DNA from: Minicystis rosea | GTDB lineage: Bacteria; Myxococcota_A; Polyangia; Polyangiales; Polyangiaceae | Direction of reading: 5' to 3' | DNA length: 64,000 nt | Assembly (NCBI GenBank): GCA_001931535.1 | Contig: CP016211.1 | Span: 12,818,377-12,882,376, forward strand | Shown: positions 15,217 to 24,541 of the stretch, piece after piece | Layout of the letters: every line of letters begins with the position of its first letter | Numbering within the stretch: position 1 is the first letter of the stretch | Translations under genes and position numbers: made by a program | The notes under the pieces: model-generated | Seen by the model: only the letters and a program-made list of their open reading frames with translations | Told to the model about the DNA's origin: nothing | The model's database searches: none

Positions 15217-17427
15217 ATGAGCGACCAAGAGCCCAAGGATTACGTCGTTCCGTGCTACGTGGCGAAGGAGGAAGAGCCTTGGTTCCACTTCCTCCACGGC
15301 AATGTACCGGGGCACGAGATCGATTTCATGTACCGCCCCGAGGTGCCGCAAGCGGCGCTGACGAGGCAGCATTTCAGCCACCTGGCGCGGCTCCTCAAAT
15401 ACATCGAGCCGCACCACGGCGCGGAGCACGCGTTCGCGATTGGCAATCTCTCGCGCGACGACACGCAGCACGAGCCCGGTCACGGTGGGCTCGCGCTCAT
15501 GTTCGGGCTCCGGATCCGCGGAGCCTCCGATCACGCGGGGAGGCCGGATCCGCCGTTCTCCCATGCGATTGCCACCATCGATAGAGACCTGTCGGCGCAG
15601 GTGCTCTTCGAGACGGCGCTCTCGTTTCATCGCCACGTGCTCGGGCAGGCGGCGTCGGCGGAGTGGTATCGATCGTACGTGAGCGCCGCCTCCGAGCCGA
15701 AGGAGGTGTTGGCCGCGATCCTCGCGCGTTACGTGGCGACGTTCGCGGATCTGCCGCATCCGGCGCCGCGCGGGCTCTCGCCGGCGTGGACCACGGGCGG
15801 CGCCACGCAGCCGGGGAGGATCGTGCTCGTGCACGCGGACGACGAGCCCTTCGAGGTGCTCGCGCGCGCGGCGTCGCGGCTCGCGGCGGTGCTGTATCGG
15901 AGCGACGTGCGTTGGAGCGCGATCTCGAGCGGACGTGAAGACGACTTGCCGCATGGGCTCTCGGTGCGTTTTCTCCCGGAGAGCGCGCTCGGGCCCGCCG
16001 ATGCGACGGCGGCGCGCTATGGCCTTTGGGAGATCCCCGAAGACGACGAGGCCATCGCAGGCGAGCTGTTCAAAGCTCGTCCGGTGTCGCGCGAGCGGCC
16101 GACCGCGCTCGGCTGGCGGGAGCGGCGGGCCGCCGAAGGGGAGGCGACGCGACGCGCGAGCCTCCCGGATGGAAACGCGCCTCCCGAGGCGCCGCGATCG
16201 TCGGTGCGGCCGATGTCGTCGGTGGTTGACGATGAGGTGACGGATCAAACGATGGCGCCGCCCGCTGACGGAGCATCGTTGAACGGGCGCGCTTCGATCG
16301 ACATGGAGGATGTGCCCACGCCGATGCCGGTGATCGACGAGACCTCCGGCGTGCATGACGTGTCGGCGTCGGCGGTTTCGCTGCCCGACATCGAGGATGC
16401 GCCGACGCCGGTGCCCACCGGCGAAGACGGAGGCGCGGTGGCCGCCGTCATGGCCGATGCGATGGCGCGGAGCGAGGCGAGCGAGGGTGATCGCGCTTCG
16501 GGCGTGATCACACCGCGGGTCGCGCCGCGAGCCGGCGAGGATGCGCCGCGTGTGTCGGCGGTGAGCGTCATCGGTGAGTCGGCGAGCCAAGCATCCAATG
16601 GAGTGGTGATTCGCGCCGTCGTCGACGTGACGGGCGAGCCCGCAGGCGTGAGCGTGAACAAGCCTGTCGAGGCGAGCGCGCCGGCGGCCGAAGAGGCCAA
16701 GAAGGCCAGCGGGGACGCTGAAAGCAAAGGTGCAGACGAGGTGGCCAGCAAACGTGGTAGCGATTCGTCGGGCAAACGCGATTCGACGAGCAAGCGTGGG
16801 AGCGAGCCGGCGAACAAGGCCAATGGGGTGAGCAAGGGCTCCGGCCAACACGCCGGCAAGTCGACGGCGCGCGCTTCGTCGACGGGATCGCGTCCGGCCA
16901 AGAAGGCTCAGGCGAGCGACACCAAGCCCGGGATGCCGGAGCCGATGACGCCGATTCCCGTGCCGCTGCCGCTCGTGTCCCCGCCGCCGAACGCGCCCGA
17001 GAAGGCGCAGGAGAAGGTGCCTCCGCGCGAGGCGGCGCCGCGATCGAAGCGGAGGGAGATCGTGTTGGCCTCGTGCTTCGTGACCGGCGTCGTGGCCACG
17101 ACGATGATCGTGTTGTTCGGACAGGGAGCGGCCGCGCCCCCGCCGCCGAAGGCTCCTCCGCCGTCCGTAGCCGCCGAGATGGCGACCGTGGAATCGAAGG
17201 CCGCGCCGCCCGCGAGCCCACCGGCGACGCCGAGCTCCGCGCCGACGAGCGCTCCGGCGGAGGATGCGGTGGCGAGCGCGCCTCCTCCTTCGGCGAGCGC
17301 GACGGCCGAGCGCGCGGCGCCTGCGCGTACGACGGCGAAGAAGCAGGGGCCACCGGCGCGACCGGTGCAGGCAGCCGCGGGAAACAAGCTGCCGTGCAAC
17401 ATCATCAACGGCAAGCCGTGCTTCTGA
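15217..17427 (+). CDS. Unrecognised single-span partner of the GTPase
   Basis: A 736-residue protein of unknown family, starting on the base after the GTPase stop. Residues 1-280 look globular, with aromatic- and His-rich patches (PWFHFLHGNVPGHE, HHGAEHAF, ETALSFHRHVLG). Residues about 290-610 are a low-complexity Ala/Ser/Glu/Lys linker, containing repeated forms of DMEDVPTPMPVID and DIEDAPTPVPTG. A single transmembrane helix lies near 614-636 (ASCFVTGVVATTMIVLF). A Pro/Ala-rich tail of about 100 residues, probably periplasmic, ends in CNIINGKPCF with two cysteines. It may be the effector or regulator of the GTPase, in the way GTPase-associated adaptor proteins are; this is inference from context only. 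Confidence 0.7.
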   Translation: MSDQEPKDYVVPCYVAKEEEPWFHFLHGNVPGHEIDFMYRPEVPQAALTRQHFSHLARLLKYIEPHHGAEHAFAIGNLSRDDTQHEPGHGGLALMFGLRIRGASDHAGRPDPPFSHAIATIDRDLSAQVLFETALSFHRHVLGQAASAEWYRSYVSAASEPKEVLAAILARYVATFADLPHPAPRGLSPAWTTGGATQPGRIVLVHADDEPFEVLARAASRLAAVLYRSDVRWSAISSGREDDLPHGLSVRFLPESALGPADATAARYGLWEIPEDDEAIAGELFKARPVSRERPTALGWRERRAAEGEATRRASLPDGNAPPEAPRSSVRPMSSVVDDEVTDQTMAPPADGASLNGRASIDMEDVPTPMPVIDETSGVHDVSASAVSLPDIEDAPTPVPTGEDGGAVAAVMADAMARSEASEGDRASGVITPRVAPRAGEDAPRVSAVSVIGESASQASNGVVIRAVVDVTGEPAGVSVNKPVEASAPAAEEAKKASGDAESKGADEVASKRGSDSSGKRDSTSKRGSEPANKANGVSKGSGQHAGKSTARASSTGSRPAKKAQASDTKPGMPEPMTPIPVPLPLVSPPPNAPEKAQEKVPPREAAPRSKRREIVLASCFVTGVVATTMIVLFGQGAAAPPPPKAPPPSVAAEMATVESKAAPPASPPATPSSAPTSAPAEDAVASAPPPSASATAERAAPARTTAKKQGPPARPVQAAAGNKLPCNIINGKPCF

Positions 17428-17912
17428 AGCGAAACGCGAGGCTGCGCCGAGCGTGGTTGCGGCCTCGCCCCGATTCCAAACCCCTCTGAAGATTGTCAAT
17501 CTGTGGGCCGTGTGATGGCGCTCGAGGCGCAGGGCGCGCGGCCTCCGAAGATGGCCAATCTGCGTGACCCCACGAACGGTCGCTGCGGCGAAGAGCCGTC
17601 GCGCGATCGGCCGTGACGCGTGCGGCGAGCGAAAACGTTCGCTCCCGAGTGCGTGACACGCCGCGCGCGATGACCGGTGCGGCGAGCTGTGCCGTCGATG
17701 CGATGGCGGCACAGGCGCTCGTGCGCGAGGCTGCGGCGGATCGCGGGCGGCGCCGCGTCACGCGAAAAATGGGTGTCGTGTGCGCGCCCAAAGACCTCCG
17801 CGGAGCAGAGGTGTCTTCATCGGTGCGACGAGGCGTTTGGGTGGGGTGATTCGATGGGCTCCCTCCCGGAGAGCCGGCGCGAGGCCTGCTTTCCGGGAGG
17901 GATGATATGGAG
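17428..17912. other. Intergenic region with repeated operator-like motif and hairpin
   Basis: About 485 bp without a supported gene, between convergent genes. It holds two copies of a GAAGAT-n-G-n-CAATCTG motif at 17488-17503 and 17547-17562. The first contains the perfect dyad AGATTG-T-CAATCT. It also holds GAGCGAA/TTCGCTC near 17623 and the long hairpin listed separately. Confidence 0.5.
17860..17902 (-). terminator. Hairpin downstream of the Cys-rich lipoprotein gene
   Basis: TCCCTCCCGGA pairs with TCCGGGAGGGA (11 bp, perfect) around a 21-base loop. It lies just after the stop of the minus-strand gene at 17913. No T-run follows, so it may be a Rho-assisted or bidirectional terminator. Confidence 0.5.
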
Positions 17913-18758
17913 TCACGGGGCCGTGCAGGCGCCGCCTTCGCAATGGAGGCTGGCGCATTGGCTGTCGGTGGTGCAGGGGACGCCGGATCCCCAACCGCAC
18001 TTGCCGGAGCCGACGCACGAGGCGCTCTTGCACTCGGTGGGCGAGCCGCACGCTTCGCCGTTGCACTTGAGGCAATGGGCGCCGCCGCAGTCGACGTCGG
18101 TCTCGTCGCCGTTCTTCGTGTTGTCCGTGCAGCTCGCGCAGGCGTTGGCGTTGCAGTAGGCGGGGGCGGCGCCGCAGTTGGCATCGACCACGCACTCCAC
18201 GCAGGCGCCGACGCCGTCGCAGAACTTGGCGCCGCAGGTCGTGCCGGCGGCGGCATAGCTGGCCTTCGGGCCGTCGTCGCCGCACGTGTAGCTCGTGCAG
18301 GTGTCCGCGCTCATGGGCACGTCGCTCGGCTCGTGCACGTGGGTCAAGGTGCCTTGGCCGTCGCAGCGCGGGATCATGCAATCGCCGGCGGCGTCGTCCG
18401 GGAGGCTCTGCGCGGCGGGGACGGGCTCCGCCTTGCAGGCCTTGTCGACGCAGCTCAGCTTGTTGCAGTCCGTCGACTCGCCGCAGTCGGCGTCGTTCAG
18501 GCACTCTCCGCACTTCCCGCTGCCATTGCACGTCATCGCGTGACCGCAGGACATGCCCACGTTCGCGGTGGTATGGGAGCACGTGTGATCGTGGCCGCAC
18601 GCGTCCGTCGTGCAGAGGTTCCCGTCATCGCAGTCCGTGTCGGACATGCATTGGCTGTTGTCGTCGACGAAGGTCTCTTTGGACAAGCACCCTTGTGCGG
18701 TGAGGATGGCTCCGAGCCCGACGAGCGCGATCGGCGCCAGCAGAAGCAAGCTCTTCAC
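17913..18758 (-). CDS. Cysteine-rich secreted lipoprotein
   Basis: A 281-residue protein with about 37 cysteines. The GTG start at 18758 is preferred because GGGAGGG lies upstream and it gives a clean lipoprotein signal (MKSLLLLAPIALVGLGAI, then TAQGC as lipobox). The mature part is repeats of the C-x(3-5)-D-C-x-x-x-x-C kind (CMSDTDCDDGNLC, CLNDADCGESTDC, CVVDANCGAAPAYC, CTTDSQCASLHC), typical of the disulphide-rich surface proteins abundant in myxobacteria. No enzymatic motif is visible. A second protein of this class is at 55897-57075. Confidence 0.85.
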   Translation of the reverse strand: MKSLLLLAPIALVGLGAILTAQGCLSKETFVDDNSQCMSDTDCDDGNLCTTDACGHDHTCSHTTANVGMSCGHAMTCNGSGKCGECLNDADCGESTDCNKLSCVDKACKAEPVPAAQSLPDDAAGDCMIPRCDGQGTLTHVHEPSDVPMSADTCTSYTCGDDGPKASYAAAGTTCGAKFCDGVGACVECVVDANCGAAPAYCNANACASCTDNTKNGDETDVDCGGAHCLKCNGEACGSPTECKSASCVGSGKCGWGSGVPCTTDSQCASLHCEGGACTAP

Positions 18759-18796
18759 GTGTGATATCCCTCCCCTTCGAATCCGTGGATTGCGAG

Positions 18797-19852
18797 TCAC
18801 CAGGAGAACGTTGCGGCGCCGCCGCCCGGCTGGCTGACGAAGCCGGCCTGGGGCGCGTTCGGGCGCTTCTTCGACGTGATGGCGTAATAGGTCGCCGTGC
18901 CGGCGGCGATGAGACCGGCGCCGATGAAGCTGCCGAGGGCGCCGTAACCGAGGTTGACCTTCTGATCTTGGAGGCGGTCGAACTCCTCGTGTCGTGCCGC
19001 CGGCGTCGTGGCGTCACCGCAGGATCGGAGCTGCGTGCAATCATGGCTCGCGGCGCCGGCCATGCCCGATCCAATGGCGAGCCCGATTCCCACGCTCGCC
19101 GCCACCACGCTTCCGGCGATACCGCCGTAGAGGATGGCCCGATTGGGCTTCTGCACCACGGGCGCTTGCCACGGCTGCGCCGCCGGCGGCGCGGCGATCG
19201 GAGCGAGGGGCGGCGCGGCCGTCTTGACGGGCGCGGGGGCGGCCGGAACGAGCGTGAGCTTGAGATCCGCGGTGGCGCCGGGCGCCATCTCTCGTGCGGA
19301 GAGTTGCGGCTCGTAGCCATCCATCTTGATCTCGATGAGGTGCTTGCCCGGCTCGACGAACACCGGATCGGCGAGCGGCGCCTTGCCGACGGACGCGCCG
19401 TCGACGAACACTTCTGCGCCCGCGCGATCGACGGACACGTTGACGACGCCGATGCGGGCGCGCGCGCGCTCGAGCTCCTGCGTCAGCATCACGCGGTCGC
19501 GCGGATCGGCGTTCGGCAGATCGCGGCTCTCGCGGAGGAACATGGAGAGGTGCTCGGCGGCGTCGCGGTGGCGGCCGAGCATCATCTCGACGTGACCGAG
19601 GCTGCCCGCGATCTGCCAATGATGCTGGGCACGGAAGGCGCTCAAGAAGAGCAGCCGGGCGCGCTCCAACTGACCATGGTTGAAGGCGCTCGTGCCCTCG
19701 GCCCACAGCTCCCGCGCCTGCGCCAAAAGCTCGGCGCCCTCCTCGAACGCGGCGGCCGGCTGGTCCGCCCGCGCCGCGGTGCTGAAGCCGAGACTCATGA
19801 CGAGCGCGACGGCGCTCGCCCCCAGGAATCCGCGGGAACGCGTCGATTTCAC
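18797..19852 (-). CDS. Exported PEGA-domain protein with helical repeats
   Basis: A 351-residue protein. The GTG at 19852 is preferred because GGGGGGT precedes it and a signal peptide follows (KSTRSRGFLGASAVALVMSL, cleaved near ARADQ). Residues about 35-130 are TPR-like helices (AEGTSAFNHGQLERARLLF). A PEGA-type domain follows near 145-205, with VFVDGASVGKAPL and EPGKHLIEIKMDGYE. After a Pro/Ala linker there are two hydrophobic glycine-rich segments. The protein is probably envelope-located with a binding or scaffold role. It lies between the Cys-rich lipoprotein and the kinase, all on the minus strand, but with a 413-bp gap to the kinase. Confidence 0.75.
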   Translation of the reverse strand: MKSTRSRGFLGASAVALVMSLGFSTAARADQPAAAFEEGAELLAQARELWAEGTSAFNHGQLERARLLFLSAFRAQHHWQIAGSLGHVEMMLGRHRDAAEHLSMFLRESRDLPNADPRDRVMLTQELERARARIGVVNVSVDRAGAEVFVDGASVGKAPLADPVFVEPGKHLIEIKMDGYEPQLSAREMAPGATADLKLTLVPAAPAPVKTAAPPLAPIAAPPAAQPWQAPVVQKPNRAILYGGIAGSVVAASVGIGLAIGSGMAGAASHDCTQLRSCGDATTPAARHEEFDRLQDQKVNLGYGALGSFIGAGLIAAGTATYYAITSKKRPNAPQAGFVSQPGGGAATFSW

Positions 19853-20265
19853 GAGATTACCCCCCAAGCCTTGCTGCCCATTCACGCGGCGGAGAATCGC
19901 GTCCTCGCCGCCCAACGGCGGATGCTGCGGGGCCCACGCCCCGTGATCCACCCAAGTCGTTTTCACCTGTCCGAAGCCTCGGCGCGGCGCCCTCACCGGC
20001 CCGGCGATCGACGACGATGTTCGAGGCCTCCTGTCACCGGCCGCCGCAGAATCCAAGGTGCTTTCAGGCGTCGATCGAACGAGATTGGATGGGAAGGATC
20101 GTCGCCATTTCGCGCTGTGACGCGGCCTCGGGCGCTCATCCGTCCTCGGTCCGGCGGAGGCCGTCCCGATTCGGCGTTTCAACCCACCGAGTGAAGCGCG
20201 GCCGAGAATCGGCGCAAGCGGAAATTCTCGGCATCACATCGAGACCAGGAGAGCCCTTCCGCTGT
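19853..20265. other. Gene-free gap, upstream region of the PEGA protein
   Basis: About 413 bp between two minus-strand genes. I see no gene, RNA or clear repeat. It should contain the promoter of the PEGA-domain gene. Confidence 0.4.
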
Positions 20266-22086
20266 TCACTTGCCCCGTGGGCCGAGGCTTTGCTGGATGC
20301 TCTCGAGCGTCGATGCTTTGGCGCTCGCCGGCGGGTGCGGGGCCTCGAGCTTGCGCGGTGGCGTCAACACCCTTGGATACGAGGAGGATGCCTTGGGCGG
20401 CGGCGGGAGCGTGGTTGTCGCGGGCGGCTTCGCCGAAGGCACATCGATGGCAGGTGTGGACGACTCCACGGGTGGTGTCGTCGTCGGCGGCGGTGCCACC
20501 ACGGGGCTTTCGGGCGCCGGCGGCGCGCTGATTTCATGGCTCGGCGCCGTCTCCACCGGACGGCCCGCAGGGACCGGACGGCGCGCGCGAATCACCACCG
20601 CGAAGGCGAGCGCGAGCACCGAGCACAAGAGGGCGACGAGCGCCGCGATGTGCACGGGCCGGCGAAAGAGCGATGGTTCTGCGCCCCCGCCGCGCGCGGC
20701 AACGGGCGTGGGCATGCGCGAAGGATGGACCAAAGGCGCCATCGACGAGAGCACCGAGCTCCGCGCCGGCGGTCGTGAGGAGTCACCCGCGGGCGCGCGA
20801 TTCATGGTCTCGCCGGCGCGCTTGTCGGACGCGCGGTCGGCGAGGGGAGATGCGTTTGCGAAGGTCGATGGCAGGGCCGCCGGCTGCGGCAGCGACGGTA
20901 TCGCGGCGCTGGGCGGCGGAACGGATGAGCCATGCGACAAGGGTGGAATCGAGGCCGCGCCGGGGATCGGCGGCGGAGGGCCGAAGCGCGGCGCGGGCAC
21001 CGGCGCGCTCGGCGGACCGCCGAGTTGCATCGTGCGCACGAACGCCGGTGGACCCGACGGCGGCGCCTCCAGCGGCTCGGGCACGCCGCCGGGCCCGATC
21101 ATCGCGCGCAGGGTCTCTCGATTCCAACGCAGCGTCGGAGCATCGTTGTCGCTGTCCGGCGACCGATGGCGAATCGAGACTGGCTGTCCCGGCAGCGACG
21201 AGGGCGCTTCGCGGGAAGCGCCGTTCGGCAGGCTCGCCGGCGCCGGCACGGAAGCGACCGTGAAGGGATGGAGCGCCGCGGCCAGATCCTCGGCCGAGGA
21301 GAAACGTTGATCGGGCTCGCGCTCGAGGCAGCGGGCCACGAGGGCGACGAGCGCAGGATCGGCGTTGCGCACGTAATGCTCGATGAGCGGGATCGGGCCG
21401 AGCGCGATTTTGGCGAGGACCTGATGCGCGTCGCCTTCGAAGGGGCGTTTGCCGGTGAGCATCTCGAAGAGGACGACACCGAGCGACCAGATGTCGGTGC
21501 GATGATCGAGATCGGGCGCGATGCGGGCCTGCTCCGGGCTCATGTACGCCGGTGATCCGACGGTGGCGCCCGCGATGGTGACGAGGCCGTCACAGCGCTC
21601 GACGTCTTTGCTCACCCCGAAATCCAGCACCTTGACGACGACGTCGTCCGCGCCCTCCTCGCGGTGGAGGAAGATGTTGGCGGGCTTGAGATCACGATGG
21701 ATGACACCGGCCTTGTGCGCCGCGGAGAGCGCGCGCGCCACGTCACGGGCGATTTGCGCGGCGTGCTTGGGATCGAGCCGCCGCTGGCGATCGAGGAGCT
21801 CCGCCAGCGTCTCGCCGGAGAGCAGGGCCATGACGAGGAAAGGCTCGCCGTCCACGGTCTCGCCGACGTCGTAGATGTCGATGACGTTGCGGTGCCGGAG
21901 CTTGCCGCAGGCGCGCGCCTCGCGAAGCAGGCGATGGCGGAGCTCGTCACGCGGGCGGGAGAGGAGCTTGAGCGCCACCTCGCCTCCCGTGGAGGTGTTG
22001 GTCGCCGCCCAGACCTCGCCCATTGCACCCTGCCCGAGCAGGCGAGAAAGGAGATATTTGCCTCCGACGACAGTGCCTGGCGCCAT
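20266..22086 (-). CDS. Membrane-anchored Ser/Thr protein kinase (Hanks type)
   Basis: A 606-residue eukaryotic-like kinase. The start at 22086 places the domain at the N-terminus (MAPGTVVGGKYLL). Catalytic features are complete: glycine loop GQGAMGEV at 18-25, Lys40 in VALKLL, HRDLKPANI with Asp132, DFG at 155-157 and SPAYMSPEQA in the activation segment. After the domain comes a roughly 200-residue Pro/Ser/Ala linker, a transmembrane helix near 478-500 and a Pro/Ala-rich extracytoplasmic tail with no sensor domain recognised. It is oriented divergently from the methyltransferase gene. It is probably active, unlike the kinase-like protein at 49867. Confidence 0.93.
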   Translation of the reverse strand: MAPGTVVGGKYLLSRLLGQGAMGEVWAATNTSTGGEVALKLLSRPRDELRHRLLREARACGKLRHRNVIDIYDVGETVDGEPFLVMALLSGETLAELLDRQRRLDPKHAAQIARDVARALSAAHKAGVIHRDLKPANIFLHREEGADDVVVKVLDFGVSKDVERCDGLVTIAGATVGSPAYMSPEQARIAPDLDHRTDIWSLGVVLFEMLTGKRPFEGDAHQVLAKIALGPIPLIEHYVRNADPALVALVARCLEREPDQRFSSAEDLAAALHPFTVASVPAPASLPNGASREAPSSLPGQPVSIRHRSPDSDNDAPTLRWNRETLRAMIGPGGVPEPLEAPPSGPPAFVRTMQLGGPPSAPVPAPRFGPPPPIPGAASIPPLSHGSSVPPPSAAIPSLPQPAALPSTFANASPLADRASDKRAGETMNRAPAGDSSRPPARSSVLSSMAPLVHPSRMPTPVAARGGGAEPSLFRRPVHIAALVALLCSVLALAFAVVIRARRPVPAGRPVETAPSHEISAPPAPESPVVAPPPTTTPPVESSTPAIDVPSAKPPATTTLPPPPKASSSYPRVLTPPRKLEAPHPPASAKASTLESIQQSLGPRGK

Positions 22087-22442
22087 GAATCCCCCGCGAG
22101 ACTCTAACACCGTTCCGGTGAGATGCGATGATGCCGATCCTCCGGATTCGGCCGCGCGACGGCGCGGACGGCAAGCACCGGAATCGTCACGGACACCGCG
22201 GCAATGCGGCTCCGTTGCCGGCGTGATCGGCTGCCTTTCGGCGCGCGTGACAATGGATCTCGCCCGCTGTGAACGGCATTCTCTTCGAGATCGTTTTGAC
22301 CGGGCCGCCTCCGCCAAGGTGCTTTGGAGCATGGGTGTCGTCGACTCAGGCAGATTCCGTATCTGAGGGGAGGAGCGGCCGCCCCGGGGACCGCCCCGGC
22401 CGAGTCCGGCCCGCCGCCGAGGCGGCCGCCGCTTTTTGTTTG
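22087..22442. other. Divergent promoter region, kinase / methyltransferase
   Basis: About 356 bp between divergently transcribed genes. There is a small CACCG-TTC-CGGTG dyad near 22107-22119 and very GC-rich sequence at 22370-22430. No gene was recognised. Confidence 0.4.
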
Positions 22443-23642
22443 ATGGGTGCCTCCCGATCGGCCATGAGGCCGCGCATGACGCTGCGAATCACGCGCACGG
22501 CCGCAGCGGCGGTGCGGCGCGGACACCCGTGGGTGTACCGCGAAGGGATCCAGAAGACGCGGCAGCGCATGCCGGCGATGGGCGCGACGGTCGAGCTCGC
22601 CGACGAGGAGGGCACGTTCCTCGGCCGCGGCTTGTACGACGCGGCCTCGCCGATCGCGGTGCGGGTGTTCGACGCGACGCGCGGGCCCGCCCTCTCCACC
22701 GCGGATCTCGGGGCGCGCGTGGCGCGCGCGGTTGCGCGGCGTGATGGTCGCTTCGACGCGGGGACGACCGCGTACCGCCTCTGCAACGGCGAGGGCGATC
22801 GGGTGCCGGGGATGGTGATCGATCGCTACGGCGACGTGGCCGTGCTGCGCCTCGACACCGAGGCGTGGGGCCCCCATCTCGCCGGCGTGGCCCGCGCGCT
22901 CGTGAAGCCGCTCGCCGCGCGCGGGGTGCGATCGATCGCGGTGCGCGTGACCTTCGACGACAAGAAGCTCGATCCGCTGGAGGGTCCGCCGCCGCCTGAT
23001 CGCATCCAGGTGCTCGAGCACGGCATGACGATGGAGGTCGATCTCGCGCACGGGCAGAAGACGGGCGCCTTCCTCGATCAGCGCGAGAACCGCGCGCGCG
23101 TGCGGGCGCTCGCCGCGGGCCGGAAGCGCGTGCTCAACCTCTTCAGCTACGCGGGCGGGTTCTCCATCGCGGCGGCCCTCGGCGGCGCCGAGCGGGTGAC
23201 GTCGGTCGACGTGGCGGCCGCGGCGCACGCCACGGCGCAGCGTACGTTCCGCGCGAACGGCGTCGATCCACTGGCGCACGCCTTCGTGAGCGCGGACGTC
23301 TTCGCCTTCCTCGATCAAGCGCGCACCCGCGGCGATCGCTTCGATCTCATCATCTCCGATCCGCCGAGCTTCGCGCCCAGCGAGCGCGCGCTGCCCCGCG
23401 CGATGCAGGCGTACCGCAAGCTCCATGGCGCCGTGGCCTCGGTGCTCGCCGATGGCGGCGTGCTCTGCGCCTCGTCGTGCTCGAGCCACGTGGACGCGGA
23501 GGACTTCGTGGCCACGCTCGACGACGCGGCCCTCGGACGCGGCGATCTGCGCCTCTGCGATCTCTTCGGCAACCCCGAAGATCACCCGAGCCTTCCGGCG
23601 TGGCCCGAGGGTCGATATCTGAAGTTCGCCGTCCTCTCTTGA
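22443..23642 (+). CDS. Class I SAM-dependent rRNA methyltransferase, RlmI family
   Basis: Predicted 23S rRNA (cytosine-5) methyltransferase of the RlmI/YccW type, about 399 residues. An N-terminal PUA-like domain is visible (VRRGHPWVYREGI, then VIDRYGDVAVLRLDTEAW). The SAM-binding motif VLNLFSYAGGFSIAAALGG lies near residue 230. The catalytic-region motif SDPPSFAPS lies near 305, followed by LCASSCSSHVD. The start is uncertain: in-frame ATGs at 22443, 22464 and 22476 are all possible, and homology best fits the third. The gene stands alone. Confidence 0.85.
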   Translation: MGASRSAMRPRMTLRITRTAAAAVRRGHPWVYREGIQKTRQRMPAMGATVELADEEGTFLGRGLYDAASPIAVRVFDATRGPALSTADLGARVARAVARRDGRFDAGTTAYRLCNGEGDRVPGMVIDRYGDVAVLRLDTEAWGPHLAGVARALVKPLAARGVRSIAVRVTFDDKKLDPLEGPPPPDRIQVLEHGMTMEVDLAHGQKTGAFLDQRENRARVRALAAGRKRVLNLFSYAGGFSIAAALGGAERVTSVDVAAAAHATAQRTFRANGVDPLAHAFVSADVFAFLDQARTRGDRFDLIISDPPSFAPSERALPRAMQAYRKLHGAVASVLADGGVLCASSCSSHVDAEDFVATLDDAALGRGDLRLCDLFGNPEDHPSLPAWPEGRYLKFAVLS

Positions 23643-23744
23643 TCGGTTTAGGGGCCCGCCGGACCTAGGTTTTCAGCGCGGGCCCGACTCATGCGCGCGA
23701 TCCTCTCGGCGTATCGTTCCGCCTCGCTCGCGGGGGAGGTGGAC

Positions 23745-23885
23745 ATGCGGCGCGATTGGTTTCTCGGCTTCGGCGCGGTTTCGACGCTCATGGTGCTGGT
23801 CGGCATCGATGTGGCTCTCGCCATGATCACCCACAAAGGACAGGTCGCATCGGAGTCGCTCCTGCGCAGCCTCGTTCGGAGATAG
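23745..23885 (+). CDS. Small single-span membrane protein
   Basis: A 46-residue protein not recognised as a family. The start at 23745 is supported by a strong Shine-Dalgarno (GGGGGAGGT, 5 bases before the ATG). One transmembrane helix runs from about residue 7 to 27 (GFGAVSTLMVLVGIDVALAM), with a short basic C-terminal tail (SLLRSLVRR). Function unknown. The strong ribosome-binding site is the main argument that it is real. Confidence 0.5.
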   Translation: MRRDWFLGFGAVSTLMVLVGIDVALAMITHKGQVASESLLRSLVRR

Positions 23886-24008
23886 CGTCGCTTCCCATCG
23901 ATGCGTCGCCGCGATCCTCACGGCGCTCGCGGCGGGTGAAATCGCGCGGCGAAGAGGGCATGGATCATGACCTTCGGATCGCGCCGGGGGTCGTGCGATA
24001 AGGCGCAC

Positions 24009-24491
24009 ATGACCACTGCCACCGCGCTCGATCCGCACATCTTCGGCCCTGGGCAGCCGTGCTTCGGTTGCAGCCCGGAGCATCCCATCGGCCTGCGCCT
24101 CACCTTCTCGCGGATCGGCGAGGAGATCGTCACCAAGCTCACGCCCGGCGATCGTTACCAAGGGCCTCCCGGGATCATGCACGGCGGTCTCGTGACCACG
24201 CTGGCCGACGAGCTCGCGGTGTGGACGGTGCTCGGCCTCAAGGAACGAATGACGTTCACCGCGGCCATCCAAGCGCGCCTCGCGCGCCCCGTGCGGATCG
24301 GCGTCGAAGTCGAAGGGCGCGGTCGGATCACGAGCGACAAGGGGCGCGTGATCGAGGTGGGGGTGACGCTCGCGCAGGAGGGCGTGACGTGCTTCACCGG
24401 GCAATTCACGCTCGCGCTGCTCGACGAACGAGGCGCGGCGCGCGTGCTCGGCGGCCCGCTGCCCGAAGCGTGGCGCAAGTTCGCGCGGTGA
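24009..24491 (+). CDS. PaaI-type hotdog-fold thioesterase
   Basis: A 160-residue single hotdog domain, predicted to hydrolyse an acyl-CoA thioester. The diagnostic region is PPGIMHGGLVTTLADELAVW near residues 52-71, with the HGG turn and the following Asp on the hotdog helix. An N-terminal CFGCSPEHPIGLRL motif is common in this subfamily. The start at 24009 is chosen because homology begins there. A GATAAG hexamer ends six bases before the ATG. The substrate cannot be told from sequence. Confidence 0.82.
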   Translation: MTTATALDPHIFGPGQPCFGCSPEHPIGLRLTFSRIGEEIVTKLTPGDRYQGPPGIMHGGLVTTLADELAVWTVLGLKERMTFTAAIQARLARPVRIGVEVEGRGRITSDKGRVIEVGVTLAQEGVTCFTGQFTLALLDERGAARVLGGPLPEAWRKFAR

Positions 24492-24541
24492 ACCGCGGGA
24501 ACGTCGTGGCCCCGGCTGCCACGTGACCGAGCGCGCCGACG

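Noticed and set aside
14074..17712. A long minus-strand open frame opposite the GTPase unit.
   Set aside because: His/Arg-rich translation without domains; the plus strand carries clear GTPase motifs.
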